Assembly: GCA_016787725.1 (NCBI GenBank)
Contig: JAEUTZ010000017.1
Span: 183,723 to 247,722 of the forward strand
DNA from: Cyclobacteriaceae bacterium
GTDB taxonomy: Bacteria; Bacteroidota; Bacteroidia; Cytophagales; Cyclobacteriaceae
DNA: 64,000 bases
Reading direction: 5' to 3'
A model generated the notes under the pieces. It ran no database searches, was not told the DNA's origin, and saw only the letters and a program-made list of their open reading frames with translations. Below are positions 1 through 8,238 of this stretch, piece by piece. Each line of letters opens with the position of its first letter. Within the stretch, counting starts at the first letter, position 1. The position numbers and the translations under genes are program-made.

Positions 1-1122
1 GTAGTTCGGATTTTTCAGATGAAAGGCGTCAACGGTTTTTTTACTGGATGCCAACCCTTTCATGAACGCTTCTTTTCCGTATTCGTGTTCAATAAATAGC
101 AAGGTGAAGTAGGTGGCAAATCCTTCGCTAAGCCATACATCATCCCAGTCGTATTCGGTGACGGCATTGCCAAACCATTGGTGTGCTATTTCATGGATCA
201 CCACATTGCGCCATCGCTCGTTTCTGTCGCCTACAACCGAGTTTTCGCTATACAGAATAGCCGATGCGGCCTCCATCCCACCGCTTACGCTATTCGATTG
301 AATATTGGCAAGCTTTTCATATGCGAAGGGGCCGATCTGATCCGAATAATAAGCGAGCACTTTTTTGGTTGGTTCTGCAAAGTCATAAAAACCTTTGTCC
401 CTGTCCTGATAGTAAACCCAGGTTTCAATCGACTTGTTGTCGAACTGATCTACATAGTGTACCGCAAAGCGGGCTACACCCAGCACATACAGCCAAGTGG
501 CAATGGGCACACCCTGCCGCCAGTGTGTGATCCGGGTTCCATTGGCCTGATCGGTTTCTTCCACTTTCAAACCGTTGGATACTACCTGGTAATGGGCTGG
601 TGCGGTCACCATAAATTCGCACGTGGCTTTGTCATACGGATGGTCTACCATGGGCAGCCAGTTCCTTCCTTTGTCGGGCCAATTATCGCTGAAAAAAGTG
701 CGGTCGCCATATTTATTATTCCCGATTTTAAGGCCACCGGCAGGTATACCCGTATAGGTGATGGTGTAGCGGCTTCGTTGCTGCGCAACGGATGGTGCCG
801 GTAATGTGATGAGAAGCACATCATTTTCATGGACAAACTTTAATGCGTTGCCATTGGAGGTGACTGTGCTGACCGTCATGCCCTTGTTACCTGACTTTTC
901 ACTTGTTTTCACCAGGTCGAGCCGCAATACGGTCACGCCCGCTCCTGTGTATTGCACGTCCAAAGTGGCCTCGCATTTAATTAGGTCTGTTTGGTCCGAC
1001 AATTCAATCCGGAACGCATAATGCTGTAGGTCGATGTTGGGGTTCTTCGGGTAATTGTCTGCAAATGAAAATGAACAGAAAAGCAGGACGCAAGCCAGTA
1101 AGCACGTAAAAGGTTTAACCAT
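1..1122 (-). CDS. M1 family metallopeptidase (partial, N-terminal part)
   Basis: Exported zinc aminopeptidase of the M1 family, cut by the left window edge; 374 residues from the start are present. The start ATG is at 1120-1122 and opens a typical signal peptide (MVKPFTCLLACVLLF, then FSFA). An M1-type N-terminal beta domain follows. The zinc site is complete: HEIAH at residues 310-314, then WLSEGF with the third ligand Glu333, separated by the family's 18 residues. The exopeptidase loop normally reading GxMEN reads GGMEA at 281-285, so Asn is replaced by Ala. It starts 13 bp after the stop of the upstream Xaa-Pro aminopeptidase on the same strand, suggesting co-transcription and a shared role in periplasmic peptide breakdown. 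The C-terminal part lies outside the window. Confidence 0.9.
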   Translation of the reverse strand, partial: MVKPFTCLLACVLLFCSFSFADNYPKNPNIDLQHYAFRIELSDQTDLIKCEATLDVQYTGAGVTVLRLDLVKTSEKSGNKGMTVSTVTSNGNALKFVHENDVLLITLPAPSVAQQRSRYTITYTGIPAGGLKIGNNKYGDRTFFSDNWPDKGRNWLPMVDHPYDKATCEFMVTAPAHYQVVSNGLKVEETDQANGTRITHWRQGVPIATWLYVLGVARFAVHYVDQFDNKSIETWVYYQDRDKGFYDFAEPTKKVLAYYSDQIGPFAYEKLANIQSNSVSGGMEAASAILYSENSVVGDRNERWRNVVIHEIAHQWFGNAVTEYDWDDVWLSEGFATYFTLLFIEHEYGKEAFMKGLASSKKTVDAFHLKNPNY

Positions 1123-1135
1123 GATCAATTCGAAG

Positions 1136-2590
1136 TTATTTGGATTTAAACGGGAGATCAACAGCCGGACGAAATTCAATCAATCCCTTTTCATTAATGG
1201 TTCGCTCTACATCCTCGATGCGTGAAGGCACAAAGGCACTGAGATTTTCCACGCCATCGGCAGTAACCAGGGCCATGTCTTCAATGCGGATGTACAGGCG
1301 TTCTTCATGAATCCAGATCATCGGGTCGATGGTAAAGACCATTCCGGGTTGGAGGGCCACACCATGCACGCGACCTACATCATGCACCGCCATGCCCACC
1401 GGATGTTGAAAGTGACCGCGAAATTTCAATCCTTCCTCAACGGCTTTAAGGTGAGCAGGCTTCACAAACTTTTTGCCTTCGAGGTACTGCTTCATGTCGG
1501 CAGCTGCCTTGTCTAGCACCTCATTGGACGTAATACCGGGCTTGATGTACCTGAAAAGTGCATCGCGATAGGCCACGATGAAATTATACAACTCCCTTTG
1601 CTCAGCGGTAAACTTTCCATTAACAGGCCATAGGCGTGTCACATCGCTGGTGTAATAATGATAATCGGGTGCATAGTCCATCAGCACAAGGTCACCGGCT
1701 TTCAATACATCGGTCTTGTGAAAGTAGTGCCCCATATAGGCATTGGTGCCACCCCCGATAATGGAGGCATAGCCATCTCCGCGCGAGCCATAAAGATGAA
1801 AGATGTATTTGGCTGCTGCATCCAGTTGGTATTCGTACACACCCGGCAGGGTTGAACGCATGGCCTCGATAATTCCCAGACCTGCAATGTGTGTAGCCTT
1901 TCGAATCAGTTCTATTTCTTTGGGGCTCTTGATCAGCCGCATGGCATCCAGTGTGGGTGACAGATCGCGGATTTCGAACTGCGGAAAACGTTCCTTTATT
2001 TTTTGAACAAACATGGCTTCGCGCGAAGGACGTCCGTCCCACGGGTCGGCTGCAGCCCGTGCCTGGGCAAAGAGCAATTCATCGCGGCTGTCGTTTCCGT
2101 TTTCTGCCGGACTTAGTTCGGTGTATAAAACCGGAGCCGGTGGCCGAATCAGCCCGGTGCTCACCAGGTCGGCTGAAAGAAACTCAACTCCCTTCACACG
2201 ATGAACGCCCGTTAACTGCACAATCCACTCTCCGTCTTCAGCCGACAACACCTTTCCTTCATTACTTTCGCGCCCTTCGTTGCGATGTGGCAAATACAAC
2301 GTGGCCTGTTTTGTCCGCCCATTAAGCAACAGATAGGCATGTGCCGATTCAATCCCGGTAAGGTAGTAGAATGTGTTCGACTGCCGGAACACACTAAACC
2401 CGGGCAGACCACTGGCACCCTGAATGAGGGCGATGGCCTCATTGCCGATACTCTCCATGATCCGGCCCCTTCGTGAAGCCAATTCTTCTTTTGAAAAATC
2501 GCTTTGGTAATGATGCTTTTCCTGAGCAAAAGTACAGACGAGTGCGAACAGCAATAGCGCACATGCTGCGAAGGTTTTTATGGATTTCAT
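1136..2590 (-). CDS. Xaa-Pro aminopeptidase (M24B), exported
   Basis: Metallopeptidase that removes an N-terminal residue preceding proline, probably in the periplasm because residues 1-22 form a signal peptide ending TFAQ. An aminopeptidase P N-terminal domain covers about 30-160 and the pita-bread M24 domain about 220-465. Metal ligands visible by family alignment are Asp305, Asp316, His396 (in QHPVG) and Glu437 (in IRIED). The remaining position, usually Glu in a TxEPG-like motif, is Asp422 (TIDPM), a conservative change. 484 aa fits the exported Bacteroidota form. It is followed after 13 bp by the M1 aminopeptidase gene, so the pair probably acts in sequence on proline-containing peptides. 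Confidence 0.92.
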   Translation of the reverse strand: MKSIKTFAACALLLFALVCTFAQEKHHYQSDFSKEELASRRGRIMESIGNEAIALIQGASGLPGFSVFRQSNTFYYLTGIESAHAYLLLNGRTKQATLYLPHRNEGRESNEGKVLSAEDGEWIVQLTGVHRVKGVEFLSADLVSTGLIRPPAPVLYTELSPAENGNDSRDELLFAQARAAADPWDGRPSREAMFVQKIKERFPQFEIRDLSPTLDAMRLIKSPKEIELIRKATHIAGLGIIEAMRSTLPGVYEYQLDAAAKYIFHLYGSRGDGYASIIGGGTNAYMGHYFHKTDVLKAGDLVLMDYAPDYHYYTSDVTRLWPVNGKFTAEQRELYNFIVAYRDALFRYIKPGITSNEVLDKAAADMKQYLEGKKFVKPAHLKAVEEGLKFRGHFQHPVGMAVHDVGRVHGVALQPGMVFTIDPMIWIHEERLYIRIEDMALVTADGVENLSAFVPSRIEDVERTINEKGLIEFRPAVDLPFKSK

Positions 2591-3062
2591 TAGAATAATT
2601 TGTTGGCTTAATTAATTACTTACTATTTGTCAGATAATTTGTAATCGAAAAATAGGCAATTGACCAGACAAATGGAGGTAGAGGCTTCAATTTTCGGGCG
2701 GCAGCAATACCCATTGTCGGGCCGCACTCTCTACCCACTGGCCAAAGCTTCCAAAGAGTGTTGCTGACCCTACCTTCGGTGAAGGGTAGGGAGCACAGTA
2801 ACATAATTTACTGGCGGGTGTTTTGAAAAATATTCCCGGCATCGCGACCTATCCGATAACCAACAACACCTCTTCGTGGAGGGCAGTATTCCCAGGATCA
2901 AATGATGACATCACTCATTGTTTAAGCGTTTAGCCCGGTGAGCTGGTGTTTCATCTGTGTACCTGCTTTAAGACTACTTAAACATGTCTTGCACGCGACA
3001 AGTTTTGGTAAACTTTATAGATACCATACTGGTTGTATAGGTTGAAACCTCGACCCAAATCA
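2591..3062. other. divergent intergenic region with an isolated hairpin
   Basis: About 470 bp between the divergent peptidase operon and the 3063 gene. It contains a hairpin at 2768-2791 (CCCTACC...GGGTAGGG around TTCGGTGAA) without a T-tract, so it is not a clear terminator. AT-rich DNA flanks both start codons and must hold both promoters, but I see no confident match to the TTG/TAnnTTTG consensus. No credible ORF or RNA gene was recognised. Confidence 0.5.
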
Positions 3063-3734
3063 ATGAAACTATCCATCATTTCCCTTTTCTTGTTGCTCGC
3101 AATTACCTCATTTTCACAGGAAAACGGTCCCTCTAATTACGTTGATTTCACCGGAGCCCTTGGCAAGAATCAGGGTAGTGTTTCAGTTGATTACTTTCAT
3201 TTGTGGAAAGCAGGTAAAGCCAAAAAGGTTGAAATAGGCTTGGGTGGTCGGTTTACCTCCTACTTCGGCAGTTCACAATACTATTCATCTGCCCCAGCCA
3301 GCCTGGCTGCCGATGAAAGCAAATCTGACTCATTGTTATTACCAATTACTCAGGTTAATGCACTAAACCTTGCCATTCACCTGGGCTATAGGTTATCTGC
3401 CAAGGTTGGCTTAGGATTTAACATTGATGCCATTGGATTCTCGTTTGGGGGAAAACAAGCCGGATCTTACATTAACAACAATCAAGGATTAGCCGCTTCA
3501 GCCAAGCCAACTGCATTCAATATACTCTTGGTTGGCAACAACGATCAGGGCAGTCTGAATTCTGAATTTTACCTACGCTATTTTGTTAAAGAAGATCTCG
3601 CTATTAAGCTGGCGTATCAATACTTGTTTACTGAATACACAACGGATACGGAGGTCCAACAACTGCCTGAAGTCAACGACCGATTTCGTAATAAAGCAAG
3701 TTTATTCAGTCTGGGCATAACTAAACAATTTTAA
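3063..3734 (+). CDS. putative outer-membrane beta-barrel protein
   Basis: Exported protein of 223 aa with no recognised family. The ATG at 3063 is preferred over an in-frame ATG at 3033 because MKLSIISLFLLLAITSFSQ is a textbook signal peptide while the longer start puts ten charged residues before it. After cleavage the chain alternates polar and hydrophobic residues with Gly/Tyr-rich segments (GLGGRFTSYFG, VGLGFNIDAIGFSFGG, EFYLRYFV, KLAYQYLFTEY) and ends in a hydrophobic/aromatic residue (TKQF), as outer-membrane barrels do. It is 2 bp before the DM13 lipoprotein gene, so it begins the DM13-YceI-POTRA cluster. The barrel assignment is inferred from pattern only. Confidence 0.7.
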   Translation: MKLSIISLFLLLAITSFSQENGPSNYVDFTGALGKNQGSVSVDYFHLWKAGKAKKVEIGLGGRFTSYFGSSQYYSSAPASLAADESKSDSLLLPITQVNALNLAIHLGYRLSAKVGLGFNIDAIGFSFGGKQAGSYINNNQGLAASAKPTAFNILLVGNNDQGSLNSEFYLRYFVKEDLAIKLAYQYLFTEYTTDTEVQQLPEVNDRFRNKASLFSLGITKQF

Positions 3735-3736
3735 TC

Positions 3737-4156
3737 ATGAAGAAATTAATGATGCTTTTGGTAATCGGAGCAGCGATGAGTTGCGATGCGGATGAGGCCA
3801 CGCCAACCAATCCGGTCAACGATGCCTTTGATGAATCGATGGCCACGTTGCTGCGTGAAGGAACATGGATGGGTAGTGGAAGTTACACTGTAAGTGGCGT
3901 AGCCCAGATCTATGACCACAATGGCAAAAAAGTTTTGTTGTTGAATAATTTCTCATCCAGCAACGGGCCCGATCTAAGGGTATATTTAAGCACCACTACG
4001 GGGGCTGCTTCGTTTGTCAATCTGGGAAAACTGAAGTCCACTAACGGTAAACAAACCTACTCAATACCGGACGGAACGGATATTGATCAATTCAAGTTTG
4101 TGCTCATTTGGTGTCAGCAATTTTCGGTGTTGTTTGGAAAAGCCGAAACTATGTAA
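3737..4156 (+). CDS. DM13 domain lipoprotein
   Basis: 139-aa lipoprotein: the N-terminus ends in lipobox AMSC with Cys16 as the lipidation site. The rest is one DM13 domain (about 45-137), recognised from GTWMGSGSYTVSG, a middle VLLLNNFSSSNGPDLRVYLS strand pair and the C-terminal WCQQFSVLFG signature, whose Cys is the conserved cysteine of the family. DM13 domains are proposed electron-transfer or redox modules, a family-level idea rather than something the sequence proves. The stop is one base before the YceI start and 2 bp follow the preceding barrel gene, so the cluster is one transcription unit. Confidence 0.85.
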   Translation: MKKLMMLLVIGAAMSCDADEATPTNPVNDAFDESMATLLREGTWMGSGSYTVSGVAQIYDHNGKKVLLLNNFSSSNGPDLRVYLSTTTGAASFVNLGKLKSTNGKQTYSIPDGTDIDQFKFVLIWCQQFSVLFGKAETM

Positions 4157-4157
4157 C

Positions 4158-4697
4158 ATGCACTTGACCCTTACACTTTTATTATTCGTCCTTTGTTCTT
4201 CGGTAAATGCACAAGTGTACGCACCGGTCGATGCTAAGTCGAAAGTCAGTTTTAAAATCAAGAACTTTGGTGCAACAGTGGATGGAACATTTGAGGGACT
4301 CAAAGGCACCATTTCTTTTGATGCTGAGCGGGTCACCCATGCATTATTCGATGTGAGCATTGATGCAGCCACCATCGATACAGGGATTGGAATGCGCGAT
4401 AACCACCTGCGTAAGTCAGATTACTTTAACGTGACAGACTTTCCTGTCATTCGATTTGTTTCTGGCAAAGTGGTCCAGTCGGCAAAGGCTGGCGAAGGAA
4501 TTGTAACAGGTAAACTGACTATAAAAAAAACAACAAAAGATATTTCTTTTCCATTTCGATATAGTGAAACCGGTGGTGTACTAAAGCTGGCAGGAACGTT
4601 TACGATTAACAGACAGGATTATAGCGTAGGGGGCAACAGCATTAGCCTGGCAGATGAGTTAACAGTTTTACTTGATGTAACAGCCCATAAGCAATAG
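4158..4697 (+). CDS. YceI family protein
   Basis: Exported 179-aa lipocalin-like protein that in known members binds isoprenoid lipids (polyprenyl or quinone chains) in the periplasm. The chosen ATG at 4158, one base after the DM13 stop, gives a proper signal peptide (MHLTLTLLLFVLCSSVNAQ); an upstream in-frame start would lie inside the DM13 gene. YceI hallmarks are the opening SKVSFKIKNFGATVDGTF, MRDNHLRKSDYF in the middle, DFPVIRF, and the closing SVGGNSISLADELTVLLDV. Its position between a DM13 lipoprotein and a POTRA barrel suggests a cell-envelope lipid or redox role, which is inference. Confidence 0.9.
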   Translation: MHLTLTLLLFVLCSSVNAQVYAPVDAKSKVSFKIKNFGATVDGTFEGLKGTISFDAERVTHALFDVSIDAATIDTGIGMRDNHLRKSDYFNVTDFPVIRFVSGKVVQSAKAGEGIVTGKLTIKKTTKDISFPFRYSETGGVLKLAGTFTINRQDYSVGGNSISLADELTVLLDVTAHKQ

Positions 4698-4700
4698 GTG

Positions 4701-5957
4701 ATGGACAGGCCTTGCATCATCATTGTACTCCAGGTGGTGCTCGTTTTGGGGATGAGCAGAGGCGTGACGGCACAGCAATCGATCGCCACTGTTGAATTTA
4801 CCGGGCTTAGCAAAACCAAAGAATCGTTTCTTCGTCAATACATAACTGTATCATCCGGTGAAAAATATGATTCGATTCAACTCGCTCATGACAGGCAGCG
4901 GTTGTTAAATCTCGGTATACTCGGTGAAGTGGCTTTGAAACTTATCCCAGCAGGTGGTACGGTGAGGGTAATTTTCGCCTGTCGCGAAATGATTAATACA
5001 TTGCCTGTTTTTGCGTTGGGCAAAACAAATGACACGTTTTGGTGTAAAGCCGGCATTCAAAGTCTTAATCTTACCGGTCGAGGCGATAAGTTGTTTGCAT
5101 ATTATCAATACTACGACAGACACTCGTTTTATTTAAACTATGCGACCGATCGCATGGGTTATTCGAAGTGGGGAGCAACCGCCTCGTTGATCCAGTGGGC
5201 CACTGTTGAGCCCTTGAATTCGGAAGGTGGCATATCGAATTATACCTATACGAATTATACGGGTTATGCCAGCGCTGTTCGGTTTTTAACGTTTCGCGAA
5301 TCGGTGGATTTTGGGCTTGGTGTTTTTAATGAACGTTTTGAAGCGCAACAAATGCAAGAGAACGAGCTTGATGAAATCGTGCAGGGAAATAAACTGCTTT
5401 CCAAACTTATTTTTAAAAGTAATCATTTGAACTACCACACGTTTTATGTAACGGGTATCTACAATCAACTCAATATTGAATTTATTCATTCACTTGACGA
5501 AGTGAGGAATTTCGTAACGGTGTTCAATGATTTTCGATACTTTAAGCAGTTCGGCAAACGTTTTAATTGGGCGAATCGTCTGCGTACGGGAATTGCTACC
5601 AACGATGACAATCCCTTCGCACCCTTTGTGCTCGACAGCTACTTAAATATTCGCGGTGTTGGCAATCGGGTGGATCGTGGCACGGGGTCTGTGGTGATCA
5701 ACACAGAATTGCGCTATACACTTTTTGATAAACGAATCCTGGTTGCCCAGGGAGTGGGTTTTTTTGACTTTGGCTCCTGGCGAAAACCAGGCGGCCATAT
5801 TGACGACTTTACCAAAAGTGAGAACATGCGGGCCTTCTCCGGCCTTGGGTTTCGACTTATTTACAAGCGAGCTTTTGACACCCTGCTGCGCATTGATTAC
5901 GGTTACGACTACAACAAAAATGCCGGTTTGGTTATTGGCATTGGACAATACTTTTAA
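4701..5957 (+). CDS. POTRA-domain outer-membrane protein (BamA/TamA-like)
   Basis: 418-aa outer-membrane protein. A signal peptide (about 1-24, ending VTAQ) is followed by one POTRA-like domain (about 26-95: IATVEFTGLSKTKESFLRQY, then the helix YDSIQLAHDRQRLLNLG) and a C-terminal beta-barrel of about 300 residues (SLNLTGRGDKLFAYYQYY, repeated amphipathic aromatic strands, NIRGVGNRVDRGTGSVVINTE, terminal aromatic YF). The motif around RGVGNRVDRG resembles the conserved barrel loop region of the Omp85 superfamily. GTG at 4698 is an alternative start directly after the YceI stop; ATG 4701 is preferred. It is much shorter than BamA (one POTRA instead of five), so a dedicated assembly or secretion role for its neighbours is possible but unproven. 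Confidence 0.75.
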   Translation: MDRPCIIIVLQVVLVLGMSRGVTAQQSIATVEFTGLSKTKESFLRQYITVSSGEKYDSIQLAHDRQRLLNLGILGEVALKLIPAGGTVRVIFACREMINTLPVFALGKTNDTFWCKAGIQSLNLTGRGDKLFAYYQYYDRHSFYLNYATDRMGYSKWGATASLIQWATVEPLNSEGGISNYTYTNYTGYASAVRFLTFRESVDFGLGVFNERFEAQQMQENELDEIVQGNKLLSKLIFKSNHLNYHTFYVTGIYNQLNIEFIHSLDEVRNFVTVFNDFRYFKQFGKRFNWANRLRTGIATNDDNPFAPFVLDSYLNIRGVGNRVDRGTGSVVINTELRYTLFDKRILVAQGVGFFDFGSWRKPGGHIDDFTKSENMRAFSGLGFRLIYKRAFDTLLRIDYGYDYNKNAGLVIGIGQYF

Positions 5958-5980
5958 CTCCAATTTACATTAACGACACA

Positions 5981-6583
5981 ATGATGAAACACCTGATTAT
6001 GACATTTCTGTTTACCGGAATTACTCCCCTGCTGTTCGCTCAATCAGAAGTAGCCGTGGAACCAACAGCCATCTCCCCTCTTTTAATAGGAGAGAAAATC
6101 CCCAATATTACTTTATCGGATGTAGCCGGTAAAAAAATGGGCTTGCTTGAACTTGCTGCGCAAAAGCCCAGTGTAATTGTATTTTACAGAGGCGGTTGGT
6201 GCCCTTATTGTAACCTTCATTTAGCTGAACTCCAAGCGATTGAACCTGATATTATTCATACTGGCTATCAAATTATTGCGATCAGCCCCGATTCACCGGA
6301 GAGCTTGCAGGCTTCGATTTCAAAAAATAAACTCAACTACCTCTTGCTTAGCGACAACCATACTGAAGCATCGAGAGGTTTCGGTCTGGCCTTTCAGGCA
6401 CCTGAACGGTATGCAGAGATGTTGGGTAAAGCTTCTGCTGAACAAAATAGAAATACGCTGCCCGTCCCCGCTGTATTTGTTGTCAATACAAGCGGTGAAA
6501 TTCTATTCGAGCACATTAACCCCGACTATAAAAAGCGATTAAAAGGGTCTTTATTGCTGGCGGTGTTAAAAGAGTTGAAATGA
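5981..6583 (+). CDS. AhpC/TSA-family peroxiredoxin-like protein, exported
   Basis: 200-aa thioredoxin-fold protein with a signal peptide (1-20, ending LLFA). The active-site segment FYRGGWCPYCNLHLAELQ places Cys74 and Cys77 in a CxxC, where classic AhpC has one peroxidatic Cys; this form is common in peroxiredoxin-like proteins of Bacteroidota. Downstream PDSPESLQ and the strand VPAVFVVNTSGEI complete the fold. It should reduce peroxides or act as a thiol-disulfide reductase in the periplasm. It is 23 bp after the POTRA barrel gene and 1 bp before the AraC regulator, so it can belong to the same operon. Confidence 0.88.
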   Translation: MMKHLIMTFLFTGITPLLFAQSEVAVEPTAISPLLIGEKIPNITLSDVAGKKMGLLELAAQKPSVIVFYRGGWCPYCNLHLAELQAIEPDIIHTGYQIIAISPDSPESLQASISKNKLNYLLLSDNHTEASRGFGLAFQAPERYAEMLGKASAEQNRNTLPVPAVFVVNTSGEILFEHINPDYKKRLKGSLLLAVLKELK

Positions 6584-6584
6584 A

Positions 6585-7403
6585 ATGCAGTACCAGGGAC
6601 GAAATCAGGAACTGCTTATTCTAGAGAATGTTGAGGGCAAGGGTATTCATTCCCTGCACTTGCCAATGATACCCGGCAGCCTGACATTTCTTTGGTTTAA
6701 AACCAGGCAATCCATACACATCGATGGAACGGCACTTCAACTTAAAGCCAATCAGGTTCTATGTCTTACTGAGTTTCATCGACTGGAGACTGAGAAATTC
6801 GAGCGTGTTCGATTAATACGGTTTAACAGGCCGTTCTATTGCATTAAAGATCACGATAACGAGGTGAGTTGCAAAGGTCTGCTGTTTTATACGGCCACTG
6901 AGCCGCCCATTATTACCATTCCGAAATCAGAAACAGATAAATTCGAGATCCTTTGGGAAATGTTTCTGATCGAAATGGCTACCGCAGATAACTTGCAGTT
7001 TGAGATGTTGCAGATGATGCTTAAACGTTTCATTATTTTTTGCACAAGGATTTATAAATCGCAATACGCCATGCCACAGAATATAGCGCGAGGATGGGAT
7101 GTAATCCGTGAGTTTAATTTACTAGTGGAAACACATTTCAGAGAAGTACACACCGTGGCAGGCTATGCTGCAAAACTTAACAAATCGCCCAAAACACTAT
7201 CCAATTATTTTTTACGACAGCGTAACAAAAGTCCGCTACAGGTTATACAGGAACGTATTATGCTGGAGGCGAGGCGACTGCTGCGCTACTCTGATAAATC
7301 CGTAAAGGAAATTGCCTACGAAATCGGGTATGAAGATGTGCAGTCTTTTAGCCGGGCCTTTCAACAGAAGGAAGGCATTCCTCCCAGCGCATTTCGAAAA
7401 TAG
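6585..7403 (+). CDS. AraC family transcriptional regulator
   Basis: 272-aa DNA-binding regulator. The N-terminal half (about 1-150) is a cupin-like sensor domain of the AraC type (LQLKANQVLCLTEFHRLE, then the strand FERVRLIRFNRPFYCI). The C-terminal HTH_18 domain (about 170-272) has both helix-turn-helix units; the second carries the family signature EIAYEIGYEDVQSFSRAF followed by GIPPSAFRK. Start ATG is one base after the peroxiredoxin stop, so it is translated with it. It probably controls this redox cluster; the effector cannot be read from the sequence. Confidence 0.92.
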   Translation: MQYQGRNQELLILENVEGKGIHSLHLPMIPGSLTFLWFKTRQSIHIDGTALQLKANQVLCLTEFHRLETEKFERVRLIRFNRPFYCIKDHDNEVSCKGLLFYTATEPPIITIPKSETDKFEILWEMFLIEMATADNLQFEMLQMMLKRFIIFCTRIYKSQYAMPQNIARGWDVIREFNLLVETHFREVHTVAGYAAKLNKSPKTLSNYFLRQRNKSPLQVIQERIMLEARRLLRYSDKSVKEIAYEIGYEDVQSFSRAFQQKEGIPPSAFRK

Positions 7404-7505
7404 TATCGCAGGTCCAGGGAAGTATTGACAACAGTTAGGGAAGTTATGATTACCGGCTTGAAGACCTGTTTGAGCAATTTTACAGCGTAATTAAACAAAG
7501 AAACT

Positions 7506-8063
7506 ATGTCAAACAAAAGAACATTTACTGTGCCCACACGCGATCAGGTTAGCTCCACCAATCAGGCTATATTTGATAATCTGAGCAGCGGATTGGGCTT
7601 CGTACCCAATCTCTATGCCTATTATGCGAAGAGTGAAACTGCGCTTGCCGACTACCTGGCGCTTCAGAATCGTAAGAGCACGCTGAAAGCAAAAGAACGT
7701 GAAGTAATTAACCTTGTTACCAGCCAGATAAACGGTTGCCGTTATTGTCAATCGGCACACACTGCGTTGGGTAAAATGAATGGTTTTACTGATGATCAGA
7801 TCCTCGAGCTTCGGCAAGGGTCTGCTTCATTTGACAGTAAAATTGATGCCTTGGTTAAGTTTGCAAAATCGGTGGTAGAAAATCGCGGCCACGCTTCGGA
7901 TGAGGCGAAGGAAGCTTTCTTTTCGGCCGGTTATACCGAAGCCACCCTGATTGATGTTGTTATCGTAATCGGAGATAAAATAATCAGTAATTATATTCAC
8001 AATTTAACAGGGTTTGCGATTGATTTTCCTGTAGCGCCCGAATTAGATGCAGTCCATGTATAA
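7506..8063 (+). CDS. carboxymuconolactone decarboxylase / AhpD-like protein
   Basis: 185-aa all-alpha protein of the CMD family. The catalytic AhpD-type motif CxxCxxxH is present as Cys78-RY-Cys81-QSA-His85, preceded by LKAKEREVINLVTSQINGC. Proteins with this motif use the cysteine pair in peroxide reduction or disulfide relay; true decarboxylases lack it. No signal peptide, so cytoplasmic. The gene starts 102 bp after the AraC gene, which leaves room for its own promoter, and ends at a strong intrinsic terminator. It groups with the peroxiredoxin as an oxidant-defence module. Confidence 0.92.
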   Translation: MSNKRTFTVPTRDQVSSTNQAIFDNLSSGLGFVPNLYAYYAKSETALADYLALQNRKSTLKAKEREVINLVTSQINGCRYCQSAHTALGKMNGFTDDQILELRQGSASFDSKIDALVKFAKSVVENRGHASDEAKEAFFSAGYTEATLIDVVIVIGDKIISNYIHNLTGFAIDFPVAPELDAVHV

Positions 8064-8075
8064 CCAATAGGCAGG

Positions 8076-8133
8076 GCGCTCTCTCCATTTGCACTTTGAT
8101 GCAAGGGAGAAAGCGCACTTGCTTATTTTTTTT
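8076..8133 (+). terminator. rho-independent terminator after the AhpD-like gene
   Basis: Stem GCGCTCTCTCC (8076-8086) pairs with GGGAGAAAGCGC (8105-8116) with one mismatch; inner arms TTGCA and TGCAA extend the stem. It is followed by GCTTATTTTTTTT (8121-8133). It lies 13 bp after the stop of the AhpD-like gene and ends the 3063-8063 cluster. Confidence 0.85.
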
Positions 8134-8238
8134 GAGTAACCATTGCTAATGCATGCATTTGTCGGCCATATGACAATCAGTACCCGATCCAGAGTTTCGT
8201 TTTAGTTGTTTACCTATAAAACCAAATCAAATCAGGAT

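Noticed and set aside
7506-8063. True carboxymuconolactone decarboxylase of aromatic catabolism
   Set aside because: The CxxCxxxH motif points to the AhpD redox type, and no protocatechuate pathway genes are nearby.
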